Shown: positions 38,794-51,200 of the stretch, one piece after another
Layout: each line of letters begins with the position of its first letter
Position numbering within the stretch: the first letter of the stretch is position 1
Source: Lates calcarifer
Taxonomy: Eukaryota > Chordata > Actinopteri > Centropomidae
Reading direction: 5' to 3'
NCBI RefSeq assembly: GCF_001640805.2
Contig: NC_066849.1
Span: forward strand, 618,783 to 682,782
Length of the DNA stretch: 64,000 nucleotides
Notes under the pieces: generated by a model
What the model was told of the DNA's origin: nothing
Seen by the model: only the letters and a program-made list of their open reading frames with translations
Databases searched by the model: none
Position numbers and translations under genes: made by a program

Positions 38794-39150
38794 AGGTGGC
38801 ACAGTGGTGCAGTGGTTAGCACTGTAGCCTCACAGCAAGAAGGTTATAACCCAGTTCACCCGGGGCCTCTCTGTGTGGAGTTTCCATGTTCTCCCTGTTC
38901 CTGTGTGGGTTCTCTCTGGGTTCTCCAGCTTCCTCCCACAGTCCAAACACATTCAGGTTAACTGGTGACTCTAAACTGCCTGTAGGTGTGAATGTGAGTC
39001 TGAATGGTTTGTCTATGTGTTGGCCCTGTGATGGACTGGTGATCTATACAAGGTGTACCCTGCCTCTTACCCAACTACAGCTGGGATAGGTTCCAGCCCC
39101 CCCACAACCCTTAACCAATAAGCAGTATAGATAATGAATGAATGAATGAA
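38794..39150 (+). repeat. tRNA-headed SINE (copy A, near full length)
   Basis: The head GGTGGCACAGTGGTGCAGTGG...TAGCACTGTAGCC resembles a tRNA A-box region. The body TGTGGAGTTTCCATGTTCTCC...CCCACAGTCCAAACACAT and the tail ending in (GAAT)n follow. About 130 bp of the body are almost identical to copies B and C in the st3gal3 intron. Confidence 0.75.
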
Positions 39151-39198
39151 TATGTATAGCCCACATAGATAAGTATGAATGTACAACACAAATCCGAC

Positions 39199-39200
<2 letters not shown>

Positions 39201-39238
<38 letters not shown>
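39201..39238. repeat. (TA)n microsatellite
   Basis: About 19 TA units, 50 bp downstream of SINE copy A. Confidence 0.95.
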
Positions 39239-39241
<3 letters not shown>

Positions 39242-42200
39242 AGCATTTTCTTTTTTTGGCTGCTGTGCAAACAAAACAATATTTGATGAAAAATAACCTT
39301 CAGGACCAGTTTTCCCTCTTGGTTGATTGTGTCGATCTAGAAGCTTCCATCATATTGTCTATCACACTGTTCGGTGCTCCAGCTAAAAGGGATTTTTAAG
39401 AAAGAGCTCAGGTGGCAAATAACGGATTGTTGGAAGATTAAGAAACAATCAGGACTAATTCCATTTGAAAACAACACTGGGTAAATGTTTCTTCAGTCCA
39501 CACCTGTAAGTTTAGACAGTTTAACATCCCGAAGCCAAGTGAGCTGTGTGTGTGGATGAACAGCCATCCAATCAGTGCCTGTAAGAAAAAAGCAAAGCAA
39601 AACAAAAAAAGATTTTACCACTAAAAAAGGTTAAAAACCAGGAGTGAGATAGTATCTGACCACAGTGCCTTTACCTCTGAAGTCACTCAAAACACTGCAG
39701 TGTTCTTTCCAATGATAAACTGCTTCTGACACAGCAAACTGTTTGCCCAGAGAGCGCAGTAAAAGAACATGCAGATTTCAGGAACACAGTTCCTGCAAGC
39801 GAGCGCTGGTGTGCAACCCTCAATCCTGTGTGACTTATCAAGATTGGCTGGGGCTCAAGTAAAACTCCACTCCAGCCTTTTAAACCCGTCTCCTGATTGT
39901 TGCTCCAGTCAGGAGCCCCTCTCCACCCCTCCTCCACACAGCATCTCCAGCAGCCCTGAGCCAAAAACACAAGATTAAAACCCTCTGAAGGCTGCAACTC
40001 CTTCTATGGGCAGCGACGCCTGGCTGATCACTGCTGGAGCCTGACCCTGCCACCCTCCACGGACCAGGGTCCCCTCTCAGCTTGAGAGACTGTCTGATGG
40101 ATGAGGGTGAGGGGATGGTGGCGGAAGCCTGACAGGGGCAACGGGGCAGGAGACAGCAGCTCAGAGGGGCACTGAGGAGTGACCTGGGACGCACCTCTCT
40201 AGCCAAACATTTATTCAAAACAAACCTGCTCAGTGAGCTATGACTGCTCCACAGGAAGAGCCACCTGCCACTGCTAAGTAAGCCAAAGATACTATTCCTA
40301 AAACATGCTGGAGACCTCTTAACATCTGAACTTCCACTGTTCACAACCTACTCCTCTTCTCTCCACTCCCCCCAGCATCCTCACTTTTACATGATCTGGT
40401 TATATCTATAATGTTGATCATGTTTTTGTGTTTTTATGTTGAGTATGGGATCAGAAACAGGGTCAGGAGACCTGTCTGTCTGTCTGTCTGTCTGTCTTTG
40501 CCATATCAAATGAACTTGAGGTTGCCATGAGGTGTTTGTTTCAGTGCATTTTAAACTTGATGTCACTGTATTAAAGGTCTGTGCACAAGATATTCTGATC
40601 CCAGCTGTTTGTGTTTGGTTTATTTTTGTTTAATTCTACACATTTGGTCAGGTTTGCATTCATAGTGCTACCAGTTGGATTAGAAGATTAGTAGAAGCTG
40701 GGCATTTCAACCATTTGTCCATCACTTGAATCCACTTGAAAAAAAATCTCTCCTTAATTAAGAACAAGTTTTCACACATTCCCGGGGAGTTACAGCTGAC
40801 TCAGTGTGGTGGGGGGCATGTCCTGTCCAGTCAGTTCTTGCAGCTGGGGATTCAGTGTTTATTGTGACAATGAATATAATAAAGATCAGCCTCACACCAA
40901 TCTGTAATCCTATTTATGGTCTTAACTCCGGAGTGTTTCTAATCAAATCATAATTGGAACTGATTATTCAAATATTTTTTCAGTCCTACAGTAAGAGTGG
41001 TGTACTGGTTTGTGATGTTGGTATTTGAATCTCCAGGAGTCAGTCACTTGATAAGTGTTAATGCAGCGCACAGATTTGTGGGATGTGGTGACCTTTGTGC
41101 TGAAAGTATCCAGTGATGGTATTTGCTTCACATATGACTGGTTGGGAAAGGCTGGTTCCCCACCAGCCGGTAAGGATGACACTACTGTGGCTTCTGGCTG
41201 GGACGCTGCTGTATTTACCACTCTGCTGGATGGTTTTATGGTCATCAACCACAACTTTGTCTGTACTGTAAATCACATATAGTTTTAGTTGACCATTCTT
41301 AGAGCATCATTAATATTACATATATTCATTTCCATTCATTCTACAATGGAGACTTGCATGAAGAAATGCAGGTGTCACACAGAGCAGGTCAGTGGGTCCC
41401 AAAACATAAATCTTTAATATGAAACTATGTAAGAAGTTTAAAGGAGAAACATCTCTTTGGTTTAACTGCAGATATGTACATCTGAAATGTGGCACAGAGC
41501 CCAAACTCCAAGTTAACTCCAGCTGTCAGATAAATGTAGTGGAGTAAAAAGTACAATATTTTTCTTTGAAATGTGGTAAAGTTGAAGTATAAAGTGACAG
41601 AAAATGGAACTACTCGTGTAAAATACCAGTATCTGAAAACTGTGCAGACACTCTGACACTCTGTATATTATGCTGTAGTCTCTATTCAACTCCTCATACT
41701 CTCCAATACTCTTTTTACACCAAAATTAGCATGTATATTTTTGAACACAGGTAAACCTGCTGTAAAAAAAGGCAACTGGACTCCTTTCCCATTGACATGT
41801 GTGTCCTTTCTCTTTTTGCATACAAAGAACAAAATCGCTGTTGCACATAGTTCCCATAGTCTGTAAAAACCAATAAATGTTCCTGGGCATCATGTTTCTA
41901 TCACTGCTGAATGGAGCTGGAGAACTACTGCAGAGTAGTCTGACCCAGGAATTAATTGTACTCTTTCCCACGGAAGACAAAAGCCAGATGTTAGTGAGTT
42001 TTGTCCAGTATGAAAGGGGCTCAAGAAACCATTCCTGAGCTGCATCGGTAGAGGTACCCCAGTCCTCCACATGCCCCAGGTCGTGTCCCCCAGCATGATG
42101 TCCCATTCTCAATCTGCCCAGCCACTGTAAAACATCAGCCACCTGCTCAAACGTCCAACACTTTACAAAATAATGTAGTGAGGTGGAGGTGCTGCTGTTC

Positions 42201-42369
42201 TGTATCACTTCAAAGCCAGTTTGATCTTTATTCAAAGAGGGGTAGATGAGAGAGAGTTCCAGGTGTACCAGGTAACTAAATGAAACAGCCCTAAATGAAA
42301 ACGTGGTAGCCTAAAATGGATGCCAGACGGACCTGAATTTTTTGGACTTCAATATCCAGATGAACTCTC

Positions 42370-42420
42370 ATCTCCTAAAAATCAGACTGCAACAGCAAAT
42401 ATGTATTGTAGGACATGTAT
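42370..42420 (+). repeat. Solitary end related to the terminal-inverted-repeat elements
   Basis: CTCCTAAAAATCAGACTGCAACAGCAAATATG...TTGTAGGA matches the left ends at 7943 and 34236. No complementary partner was found nearby, so the element is probably truncated. Confidence 0.5.
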
Positions 42421-45227
42421 CCACTGGCTGGATCATGTTCAGAGACATATTTTTTGAACGAATGAAGTGCTACATTTATTAACAGCTGCACAGTGGTTTG
42501 GACTGTGAGAACAATGGTTTGACCTGATTTTCAATGGAGTCACATTTCACCATACTGCGTTCACTTTTTCAAAACTATTCACACAGTCAACACAACAGTG
42601 GTCAATGTGGATTAAAGCGTGGATTGCTGTTCATTTCTCTGATACAAAATGCATCCAGTCATCACATCTTTCAAAGTTCATAAACTGTTTTCACACTCAA
42701 ACTCAACCAATGTTAAACTTCATTACAAAACCTAAAACACAATATAAAATGATCTGGAATTAGACAGACATGTGTTGGTTACTTGGTGTAAAAACTGTAA
42801 GACTATGTGATGCTGAGTTGTTTGTCCAGTTAGTGTTATCTACAACTTACATGTCCCAGACTCCAAGTTTGAAACCACTTTATCATAGGAACACACACTC
42901 ATGTTTACCAGCTAAACCTTGATGCTTCATACTGACAGATGAGTGAGACAAAACATCTACAGAAATGTTGGTGAGTCCAACTGTGTTATAACATGACAGA
43001 GCACTGTGAAGGCTGAGAGAGAATATTAGCTGAGATCTGGGATGGTGACAACACTGAAACAAAGTCAGATGGGTCAAGAAACACAAGAAGTCCAAACTGT
43101 CTAAACCACTTTATTTGGAAGTCAAACTGAAAGTGAGAGCATTTGCTGAATGTTGCTAACTATCATTGCACAGGAAAATGCAGTGCAAAACTACAGTAAG
43201 TATAACAGGGCAAAGTTGAAGCAGGAAGCTTCTGTGGTGGATCAGCAGATCTATCACTGACTGTTTGGGTCAGAACTTTACTGCTAGTGTTAAAATAAGT
43301 TACTGGCAGGTTGTTTACAGCGTGTGTCTGACATCTCAGACAGCCAATGAAATAACAGCCAATCAAGTGCACAGAAAAAAGAAAATGTCATTCACATACA
43401 AAGGCCGTGCGACACGTAATAACACTTCAACAAGCTAGTAACTGGACCTTGAGTTGAGATTGTTGAACTTTTAAACTCAATCAGAATTACCCTTAGTTTC
43501 AATTGATTTTGTTCAAGTTTCCATTGTTGTGATTGAGTGAAGGTGAGGGCTTCCCCTCGGTGATCACACAGACAGCAGAATTTAACCAAGCGAACAGCGT
43601 CTGTGTGGGGGGATGGGCTGCTCTTCATGATTAATGCTGACATGATGAGTGGATAATTACATTAAAACCTCGCCTCAGGCACCTTTAAATTCTTGAGAAC
43701 ACAGTTACTTTCAAACAACACATTTATTCCTGCAGGTTTCTAAATCCACTTCTCATCTCACAGTACGTTTGACTGGCTGCACCTGATTATTTTTCCATAA
43801 ATCTCGACCTAACACAGAGCACTACATCATCAGTCCTCTCCTCCACACTTCCCAGAGGTATATAATTAACTTCTCCTTGCCAGCAGAATGATGACTTAAC
43901 CCTTCAGAAAGAAATTGATGACTGAAATAATTTTATTTCAATACTCATTTAAACTCAATCTAGCCCCTGTCAGTATGATATATTTTCAACTGTATGGTTA
44001 TCAGCTGCACAAACAGTGTGTTAGTGCAGGATGAATAATGTGGAGGAAATGGGATCTCAGGAGAGGCTGCACAAACCACAACTTGACCTCCTATCAGTTG
44101 TCATTTTATGTAGTTTTGCTTGTAACCTGCTGCTAAAGCAACACATGTTTTACAGAGGAGAGTGTGAGTGACGGAGTGATGTGAGCCGACTGCCAAACCT
44201 CACATGCATCTTCAGTCATGGCCAATTACAACTGGCAGCTGATGTTAGAGAGCGGGCAGGCACAGACAGACGCATCCTGACAAAATAACCCTGATCATCA
44301 GCGCGTGCACTGAGAGTAGAACATTACCCTGCAATCAGCACACACCCTGAGGTCAGGGCCTGCCACTCCTCATGCCTTACCTCCCAGGATCTCAGTGGGA
44401 CTCTCTCTGTCTCACAGAGCACCCTGCTGCTCCTGCTCCTGCTATCAAGGACTCTCACAATAGCCCTGGAGGACCTGATACTTTAATGTCACTTTGTTCA
44501 AACTGACCTTTTGGCACTGACTCAGTTGGCCCCCCAGGGTTCAGCCAGTCTATATGGTGTGACATAGTGTCGCTGTTATCCTGGGTGGTCAGGCATGTTT
44601 CTAACAGTGTCTTGCTGGTGGCAGCATTCAGGCTGTGGTCGAGACATCTGCTCAGGTTCACTCTCCTGAGGTTAGTGAGGATGATGGACTCAAATAAACA
44701 TCTCTGGAATATACAGGACTTAAAAGACTGGCTTTGAGACTTGATTCCAGTCTTCTCACTGCTTTTATGACATGTTGAAACCTCTTCCCACTGCAGGGAC
44801 TTCACAAACTAATGCAACATGTAGCCAGTGTTTCTGCCGTTGTTTTTCTCTTCTTCACATTGGGGATGAGTGTGTGGAGCTAAATTTGGGCTCTGCTCAG
44901 GTGTTGATAGTAAATCCAGGTACTCTCAGGGGTTATCAGCAGTGATGCTCATCCAGATAGGTCAAGCAACATGACATCACATTACAGCAAGGACAACTAT
45001 AACTGACACAACAACAGTAAACAGTCCAGAACTACCATTAGAGTAAAGAACAGTGCAGAACACTTGTTAGACAAAGAAAAAAAACTTTGATTAGTGTTTG
45101 TTCATTCAGAGGGAGTTAGAGTCAGCTGTTGGAAAGACTGTATTAAAAATTATAGAAAAATAAAGGAGACCAGGACACATAGTGTAGCAAACTGGTAAAT
45201 CACAAAGTGGTTCAACACACTGCTCAG

Positions 45228-45590
45228 ACTCCATCCATCTATCCATTTTGTGCTGCTTATCCGGGGTCGGGTCATGGTGGCAGCAGGGTTAACAGGGTAT
45301 TCCAGACACCCCCCACAGTGTTTTCCATCCTCCTGGTGGATCCTGAGGTGATCCCAGGCCAGGGTTTCCTGGACATTCCTGGAAAGCCTCCAATGCAGAG
45401 CATCCAAGAGGTTTTCCAATATGATGCCTGACTTCTTTCGATGTGAAGGAGCAGCAGCTCTACTCTGAGCTCCTCACCCTGTCTCTAAGGCTGAGCCCAG
45501 CTGCCCTGTGGAGGAAACTCATTTCAGCCAGTTGAATCCCAGAGCTCATGATCATAGGTTAGGATCCAGATTCTGATGATGAGTGGCAGT
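45228..45590 (-). pseudogene. Non-LTR retrotransposon (LINE) reverse-transcriptase C-terminal remnant
   Basis: Complement translation, read across several frame breaks, gives LTYDHELWDS, then ELLLLHIER-like, then LAWDHLRI and TRPRISSTKWIDG. The order of these blocks matches the C-terminal region of an abundant fish LINE (Rex/RTE-type by recollection). Several stops and shifts make it a fossil. Confidence 0.7.
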
Positions 45591-46976
45591 ACACCCCCAA
45601 CCCAGAGTGAGCAATCCACCTCTTTCCAACACAGAAGTGCTGTCCAAACTCACTGTGAAACTTGTCTCTGTCACACACCTGACTGAACCTCTGCTGGCGG
45701 ATGATTTCAATGTTTTGATGCATACAGAAATAAGTCAGTGTTAGTTTCACATTTGGAGCGGTGTTTACTTCAGTATATGCTGACCAGAGTTTATGCTAAG
45801 CTTTAATTGATGGACATTATGTCAATATTCCAGAATTTCAGCCATGTACAATAACTATTGGACATATGTTTTAAGTAGCCATGTAATAGCTGACATTTAA
45901 ACAATACAACACACACACACACAAAAAAACATTTTCTCAAATGTTCTGAACTCCTTGAGGAATGTTTGCTTAGACGTGTTAGAGTCTTGCTAAATGTTAA
46001 TATCCAGCTGAGTCACATGACCAAACACTCAGCGAATCTGTCACTGTCGAAACAATGGAGGCAAAACCAGTCTTCTGCAGAAAGTTCATATGTAAAGAAG
46101 GATAACTGGGGACCTGGGATATGTGTTGAGTGTAAAACATCTTTGGAAACTGTTGAACCACAGTGTACCTGTTTTTGTCACTGAGTGTCTGACAACATTA
46201 TGGATAAGATTCCTACACAGCAAGACCTTTAGTTTAACCAGAAACATCACTATATATCACTACCAGACCCCATTCACAAAAACAATGATTTCACTGAGCA
46301 GAACACAGGAGCTGCTGGAATACTGCTGCTTTGATCTGTTAGTTAGTTTGTGTTATTGTGTGACTTTCAGCACTCAGATCCTTTACATAACCACACAAGG
46401 CAGCAGTATCACAGCAGCTCCTGTGTTTTGCTCAGTAAAATGACTGTTTATGGGAAAATAAGGCCCAGGATCAAAAATACCAGTAATCATTTCGGTTGTT
46501 CACATATTTCATAAGTCACACATCATTAGAGTGTAAATTTGGCATGTTTTCCACCGGAAGATTTTCATCATCACTACACATGATACCAGCTAAAAGGCTG
46601 ACTTAATGTGGCTAATGTAAACTCTGATACTGACTGTGTAAACCTGTCAAGTGAACCTAAGCAGAGTAAAATGGTATAATATATAATATATAATAATGTT
46701 TGAGTGTGATTTGGATACACTAATTCAGGGGAAATTAAAGAGCCCCAACAACTGGAAAAAAGCTGTGGATAGTGATGTGATGTGGCTCTAGGAACTTAAA
46801 GAGGTCTTTAATAATGCTGCATTTGTTTGTTTGTTTTTTGTTGTTTTTTACTTTCTAATTTGAAAATGATAATATCTGAACTCACAGCTCAAAGGATTAC
46901 AGCGTAAGTAATCCAGGTAGCCTGAATGGTTCAACCTGAGGGATTTTGTGCAGAAACTGTTAAATCCCAGTGCAGG

Positions 46977-47002
46977 TTTTTTTTTTTTTTTTTTTTTTTT
47001 TT
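46977..47002. repeat. (T)n run
   Basis: 26 T in a row; read on the minus strand it could be a retroposon poly(A) tail. Confidence 0.85.
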
Positions 47003-47382
47003 GGGAAATAAGAAGCAAAACGTAGCCACGAGTCCATTTCCACTGAGGTACACTGTCAGCCCAAATCTGCTCAAGTCTGAATCCTTGTTTTGGCCTGATC
47101 TTGACTTAGTGGTCCTAATGACCTTCTCCCCGTCATAAATGCACTGTTGGTGTGCCTGTCACCAACAGAACACTTTAAATCACATCCACTGATGTGTTAC
47201 ATATTCCTTTTTTTTTAAATGAAAAGTTGATGTTTCTTTGAAAATGGGACTGTGGAGTTTCATAGATACAGAGAGTAATTTATACTAGCACTGGGAGTTC
47301 AAACACATAGAAAACATCTGCTTTCACATCTGTAAACTGCCCCCTCTCGACTCCATCTATGTGTGAGAACTGTATGCATATG

Positions 47383-47383
47383 A

Positions 47384-47438
<55 letters not shown>
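47383..47438. repeat. (TG)n(AG)n microsatellite
   Basis: About ten TG units followed directly by about eighteen GA units. Confidence 0.95.
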
Positions 47439-47440
<2 letters not shown>

Positions 47441-47989
47441 TCAGCAGTAAATTTCCTTTAGTGTGTTTCTTGTCTATCAGTGTTATAGTAATGTAGAAAG
47501 CAGATACAGTGCTAGAGGCTGTTTCTAAAACTTCAGACCTTGGAACAGACAAAAAGACATGCTGCTGAAAATGTCATGACTCTGGGTGTTAGGTGGGGAG
47601 GCTGAGTTTTTGAAGAAATGAATCAGACATCATATAAAAACGACTGCTGTATAGATGGAAGCTATGATGCCAAAGCAGAATTTTTTTCATTCCATTTGTG
47701 GCCGTCAGCCTCAGGTGGATAAGACAATCCACCCTGTGAGATTATCCTGGTGAAATAATGTTAAAAAGCATTTTACCACACTCCACTGGTTATTATGTTT
47801 GTCCTGCTCCATCTGTGGACAAGTTTCATTCACAAAATGTGACACAACAGTCAGAAGAATTTCCTATCCTGAAGCTTAAAGCCTCGCTGCTGGAAATCAG
47901 CAAACGAAAACAGTGTCAGAGTTTAGCTATGTCAAAAGTGGTAGTAGGGGACTTTTTTGCATAGTCCTACAGGTTCCTTGTAGGTCTGT

Positions 47990-48235
47990 GAAAGTCCATC
48001 CATTTTCTATACCCACCTACCCTGAGCAGTGTTGCAGGAGCACTGCTGCCCTGTACACCATGGTCACCAGTCAATCATATTAATCATAGATACAGAACCA
48101 AACACAATTACACCTACAGTGTAATTAAGAGTAGCCAGTTGACCTCAACTGTCATTTCTTTGAGTAAGAATCAGGAGTTCCCACAGAGTGACAGGGAGAA
48201 CATGAAAACTCCACATGGAACAGTCTGGTTCACAC
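47990..48235 (-). repeat. Diverged copy of the tRNA-headed SINE body
   Basis: The complement contains GTGTGTGAACCAGACTG, then TGTGGAGTTTTCATGTTCTCCC and ACTGGTGACCATGGTGTACAGGG. This is the same block order as copies A-C but with many substitutions, so it is an older insertion. Confidence 0.6.
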
Positions 48236-51200
48236 ACAGAAATGGGTTTTGATTGATGTGACTTTAAGAACCACTGCAGCACCACTTCCCAAAACAAACA
48301 AAAATTTCAGCGCTACATTCCAGTTTGTAGCAAAAGTCTCTGTCATTCACCTCAGTGTGACATTAGCAAGGAAAAATCCCTCTGAGATGACTTCGCTGAC
48401 AGTTTAGAGAGATGTATGGATTCTATCTGCAGGAGCCTCCACATGTACCAGTACTGAGTGTAGGTTTTCAGAGGGGACTCTCATGACTGTCATGGCTTTA
48501 CCCAGTGCAGATGCACTGTCAGTGGGAATAAAGGACAATGCAACCTGAGCCTGTACAGCCACACTCTGCTGCATAACAGAGCTCAGCCCTCCTCCAGCTC
48601 CAGGATTAATTAAAACAAAGTAATGGTCTGGGATTGGCCGGGGTCAGGTTCCACAGATGAAAAGGAAGCGAACTAGATGAAAACCTCATCTGTAACTGGT
48701 GCCGAGCTGGCCATAGTAGCTGGTATGTGGACGCTGTCCCTCTGTGTCCTCATCAAGCTCATGTTGTCATCCCGAGGCCACCTACATAGTAGTGAGGAGC
48801 TTCTGTTTGTGTGCACTCACCCGGTGACCCCCCCAACACACAGCGTGAGAACACGTCCAGGTCAAGGATCCTCTTTTAATAGTGGCCACCTGCTTCTTCT
48901 GTCCATAGCAAAGCTGTCTGTGATCCCATTCTTTCTAAATCTGTTTTCTGTTCACTGCAGTGCTACAGTACACAACCATGAAGGCTGCAATAACACACCC
49001 TGTTAATGTGCTGCTGTCACATATTTAGCATATTTAAACGCTGATAGGATATGTTGATGGTTTTTTGTTGGTCATGCTACTTTGCCTATGTTTTTGGGCA
49101 TCTTTTTTTGGATTATATATTTAGTGAAATTTTCCTCTTTTTCTCCACAAAATACAATAAATACAAACGGTGTCAGACAACAATAATTACAATAACAGTA
49201 TTCCAGACTGTGACAGGTACAACATCTACATCTGTCTAGAAGTAGAAAAAATAATTGCACAGGATATAGACATACTAACAGGATGAAGCTTAGACAAACC
49301 TGTGTTATTCTCTCACAAAATGTTCCATTCAACCCTCTGATGATGTACCTACACTTTGAGTGAATCACAGAGCCATACAGAGGCCCACAGCCCCCAGTGG
49401 GACCAGCACCCATCAGGCAACTCCCCAAAATTGGGCCCAAGAGGGCAGCCCAATGGGAACCATCTGGTCCTGCATCTAAACATCTAATATCAGCTTCTAG
49501 ATTGTCCCATGGCTCCACAGTCCAAGATGAATATTAGACCACCTAAAAGTCTTTGAAGGTTTTCTTAATGGGATTATGGACTATGATAGCTTGATCATTA
49601 GTCTTAACTAATTGAATAAACTTTCATTTAACTAATTATTTACCACTTTGTATGGGGAATTGCCACAGTCTGTTAATACTAGTGATGTTCTTTTGAGCTT
49701 AGGAGAGCATGAGAGGAGGATGTCCTGAATGAGTCATAGTTACATATTCACATGAGGATAGAAGCTGGATTCTTCCAGCATGGGGAAGAAAGAGATCAAG
49801 TCTAGAATAGCTTTTGTGAGCATGTGAGTAAAAAGAGTAATCACATAGTAGTTCATCACCTTTCAGATAGGTGGTGGTGATGATAGCTGAAGCTGATGTT
49901 CTTTCTCTGAGTATCCTCTTCAGTGGAGCTAAGGTTTTCCTCATTGTGTACAGAGCTGTAGACACATCTCAGAAAATCATTCTAGTGACAGGTTTTGGCA
50001 TATTGTAGTGAACTTTTGACCATGTCAGAAAAACTACTTCCAGAAGCCAGATCACAACACCATCTGGCCCCCCACCCTGGATTATGTCAAGCTAACACTG
50101 CACAGTGGCTATGGAGTCATCAATCTCACACTGTTTCCCTTTAACACATAATAGCAACATAATCTCACTTTCAGTATTTTTATTTCTGAAAGTAAGGGTG
50201 GAGGTTCATTACTTCAGTTTAGAATCGATGTAAGGCTAATATGAATATGAACGTCTGTGTTTCCAAACCTGGAAGCTGTTTAGCATATCTGAGAAAGCAA
50301 GCAATAAAACTAGCAAAAAGTTAACCCACTCCCTGGACACACCGTATTATTGATTGTTATTGTTATCATTACAATGGACCAAATATTATGTGTAATGATA
50401 TAAAAGGGATCAGCGCCATGGGGCTTCTCAGTCTCTTTAACCTCAAACTGAATCTACTGAAATATAGAAATTGAATCTATTGCATGTGTATTTTGTTATA
50501 ACTTGTTGTGGTATATTTACTGCTGCTATTAACTCAATCTCATCCTATCCTTTCAGTCATATCTGTTTTGTTTTATACTTAATTATTTTCTTTGTATTTA
50601 ATATTTTTCATTAGAAGTCTGCTCTGTGTTTCTGTAGAGAGAGTTTAGCTATGTTAACACTAAATATGTTAACAGTGCCAGCAAAGCAGTTAACAAACAA
50701 ACAAAACCATTAAATTCATATTAAACAGGATCTGTCTGTGCCTTAATGTGGACCCATTGCTCACTGGCTCAGTGTGCCATCAGAGAGACGCCTGAGAGGA
50801 TCAAGTCTCTCTGGTTAGTTTGACTCCCACCAGCTGTGACTCTGGTCTATGGCAGGAATGAACTCTGACCTCTCTTTCATTTTCATTCAGGTCCCTCACA
50901 GAGTCTTTGCCCACCACTGCCACAGAATGATACAGGCGTAATAGAGAGGATATTCAACAACTTTCCTCATTCAGTCTAGTGTAAATGTGATTGGAGTTTT
51001 TCTTTTAGCAGCGCAGCTACTGTATGAAGACACATATTGCCTGTAGCAGAGCAGCTCAATCATTAAAGCTACATGTTGGATCAAGTTGCAGCACACATAT
51101 AATGAAAATAAATAGTGTTGTGGGAGTTGGAGACGGTTCACACAGTCTGAGTACCCATGATCCCCCTCTGCTAACATTTTTCTGCTGTTACTCACTGATG

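Noticed and set aside
49072..49518. 148-codon minus-strand frame with Gly/Pro-rich segment
   Set aside because: No recognised domain; the Gly/Pro part arises from a short GC-rich patch and the C-terminal part is AT-driven hydrophobic translation.
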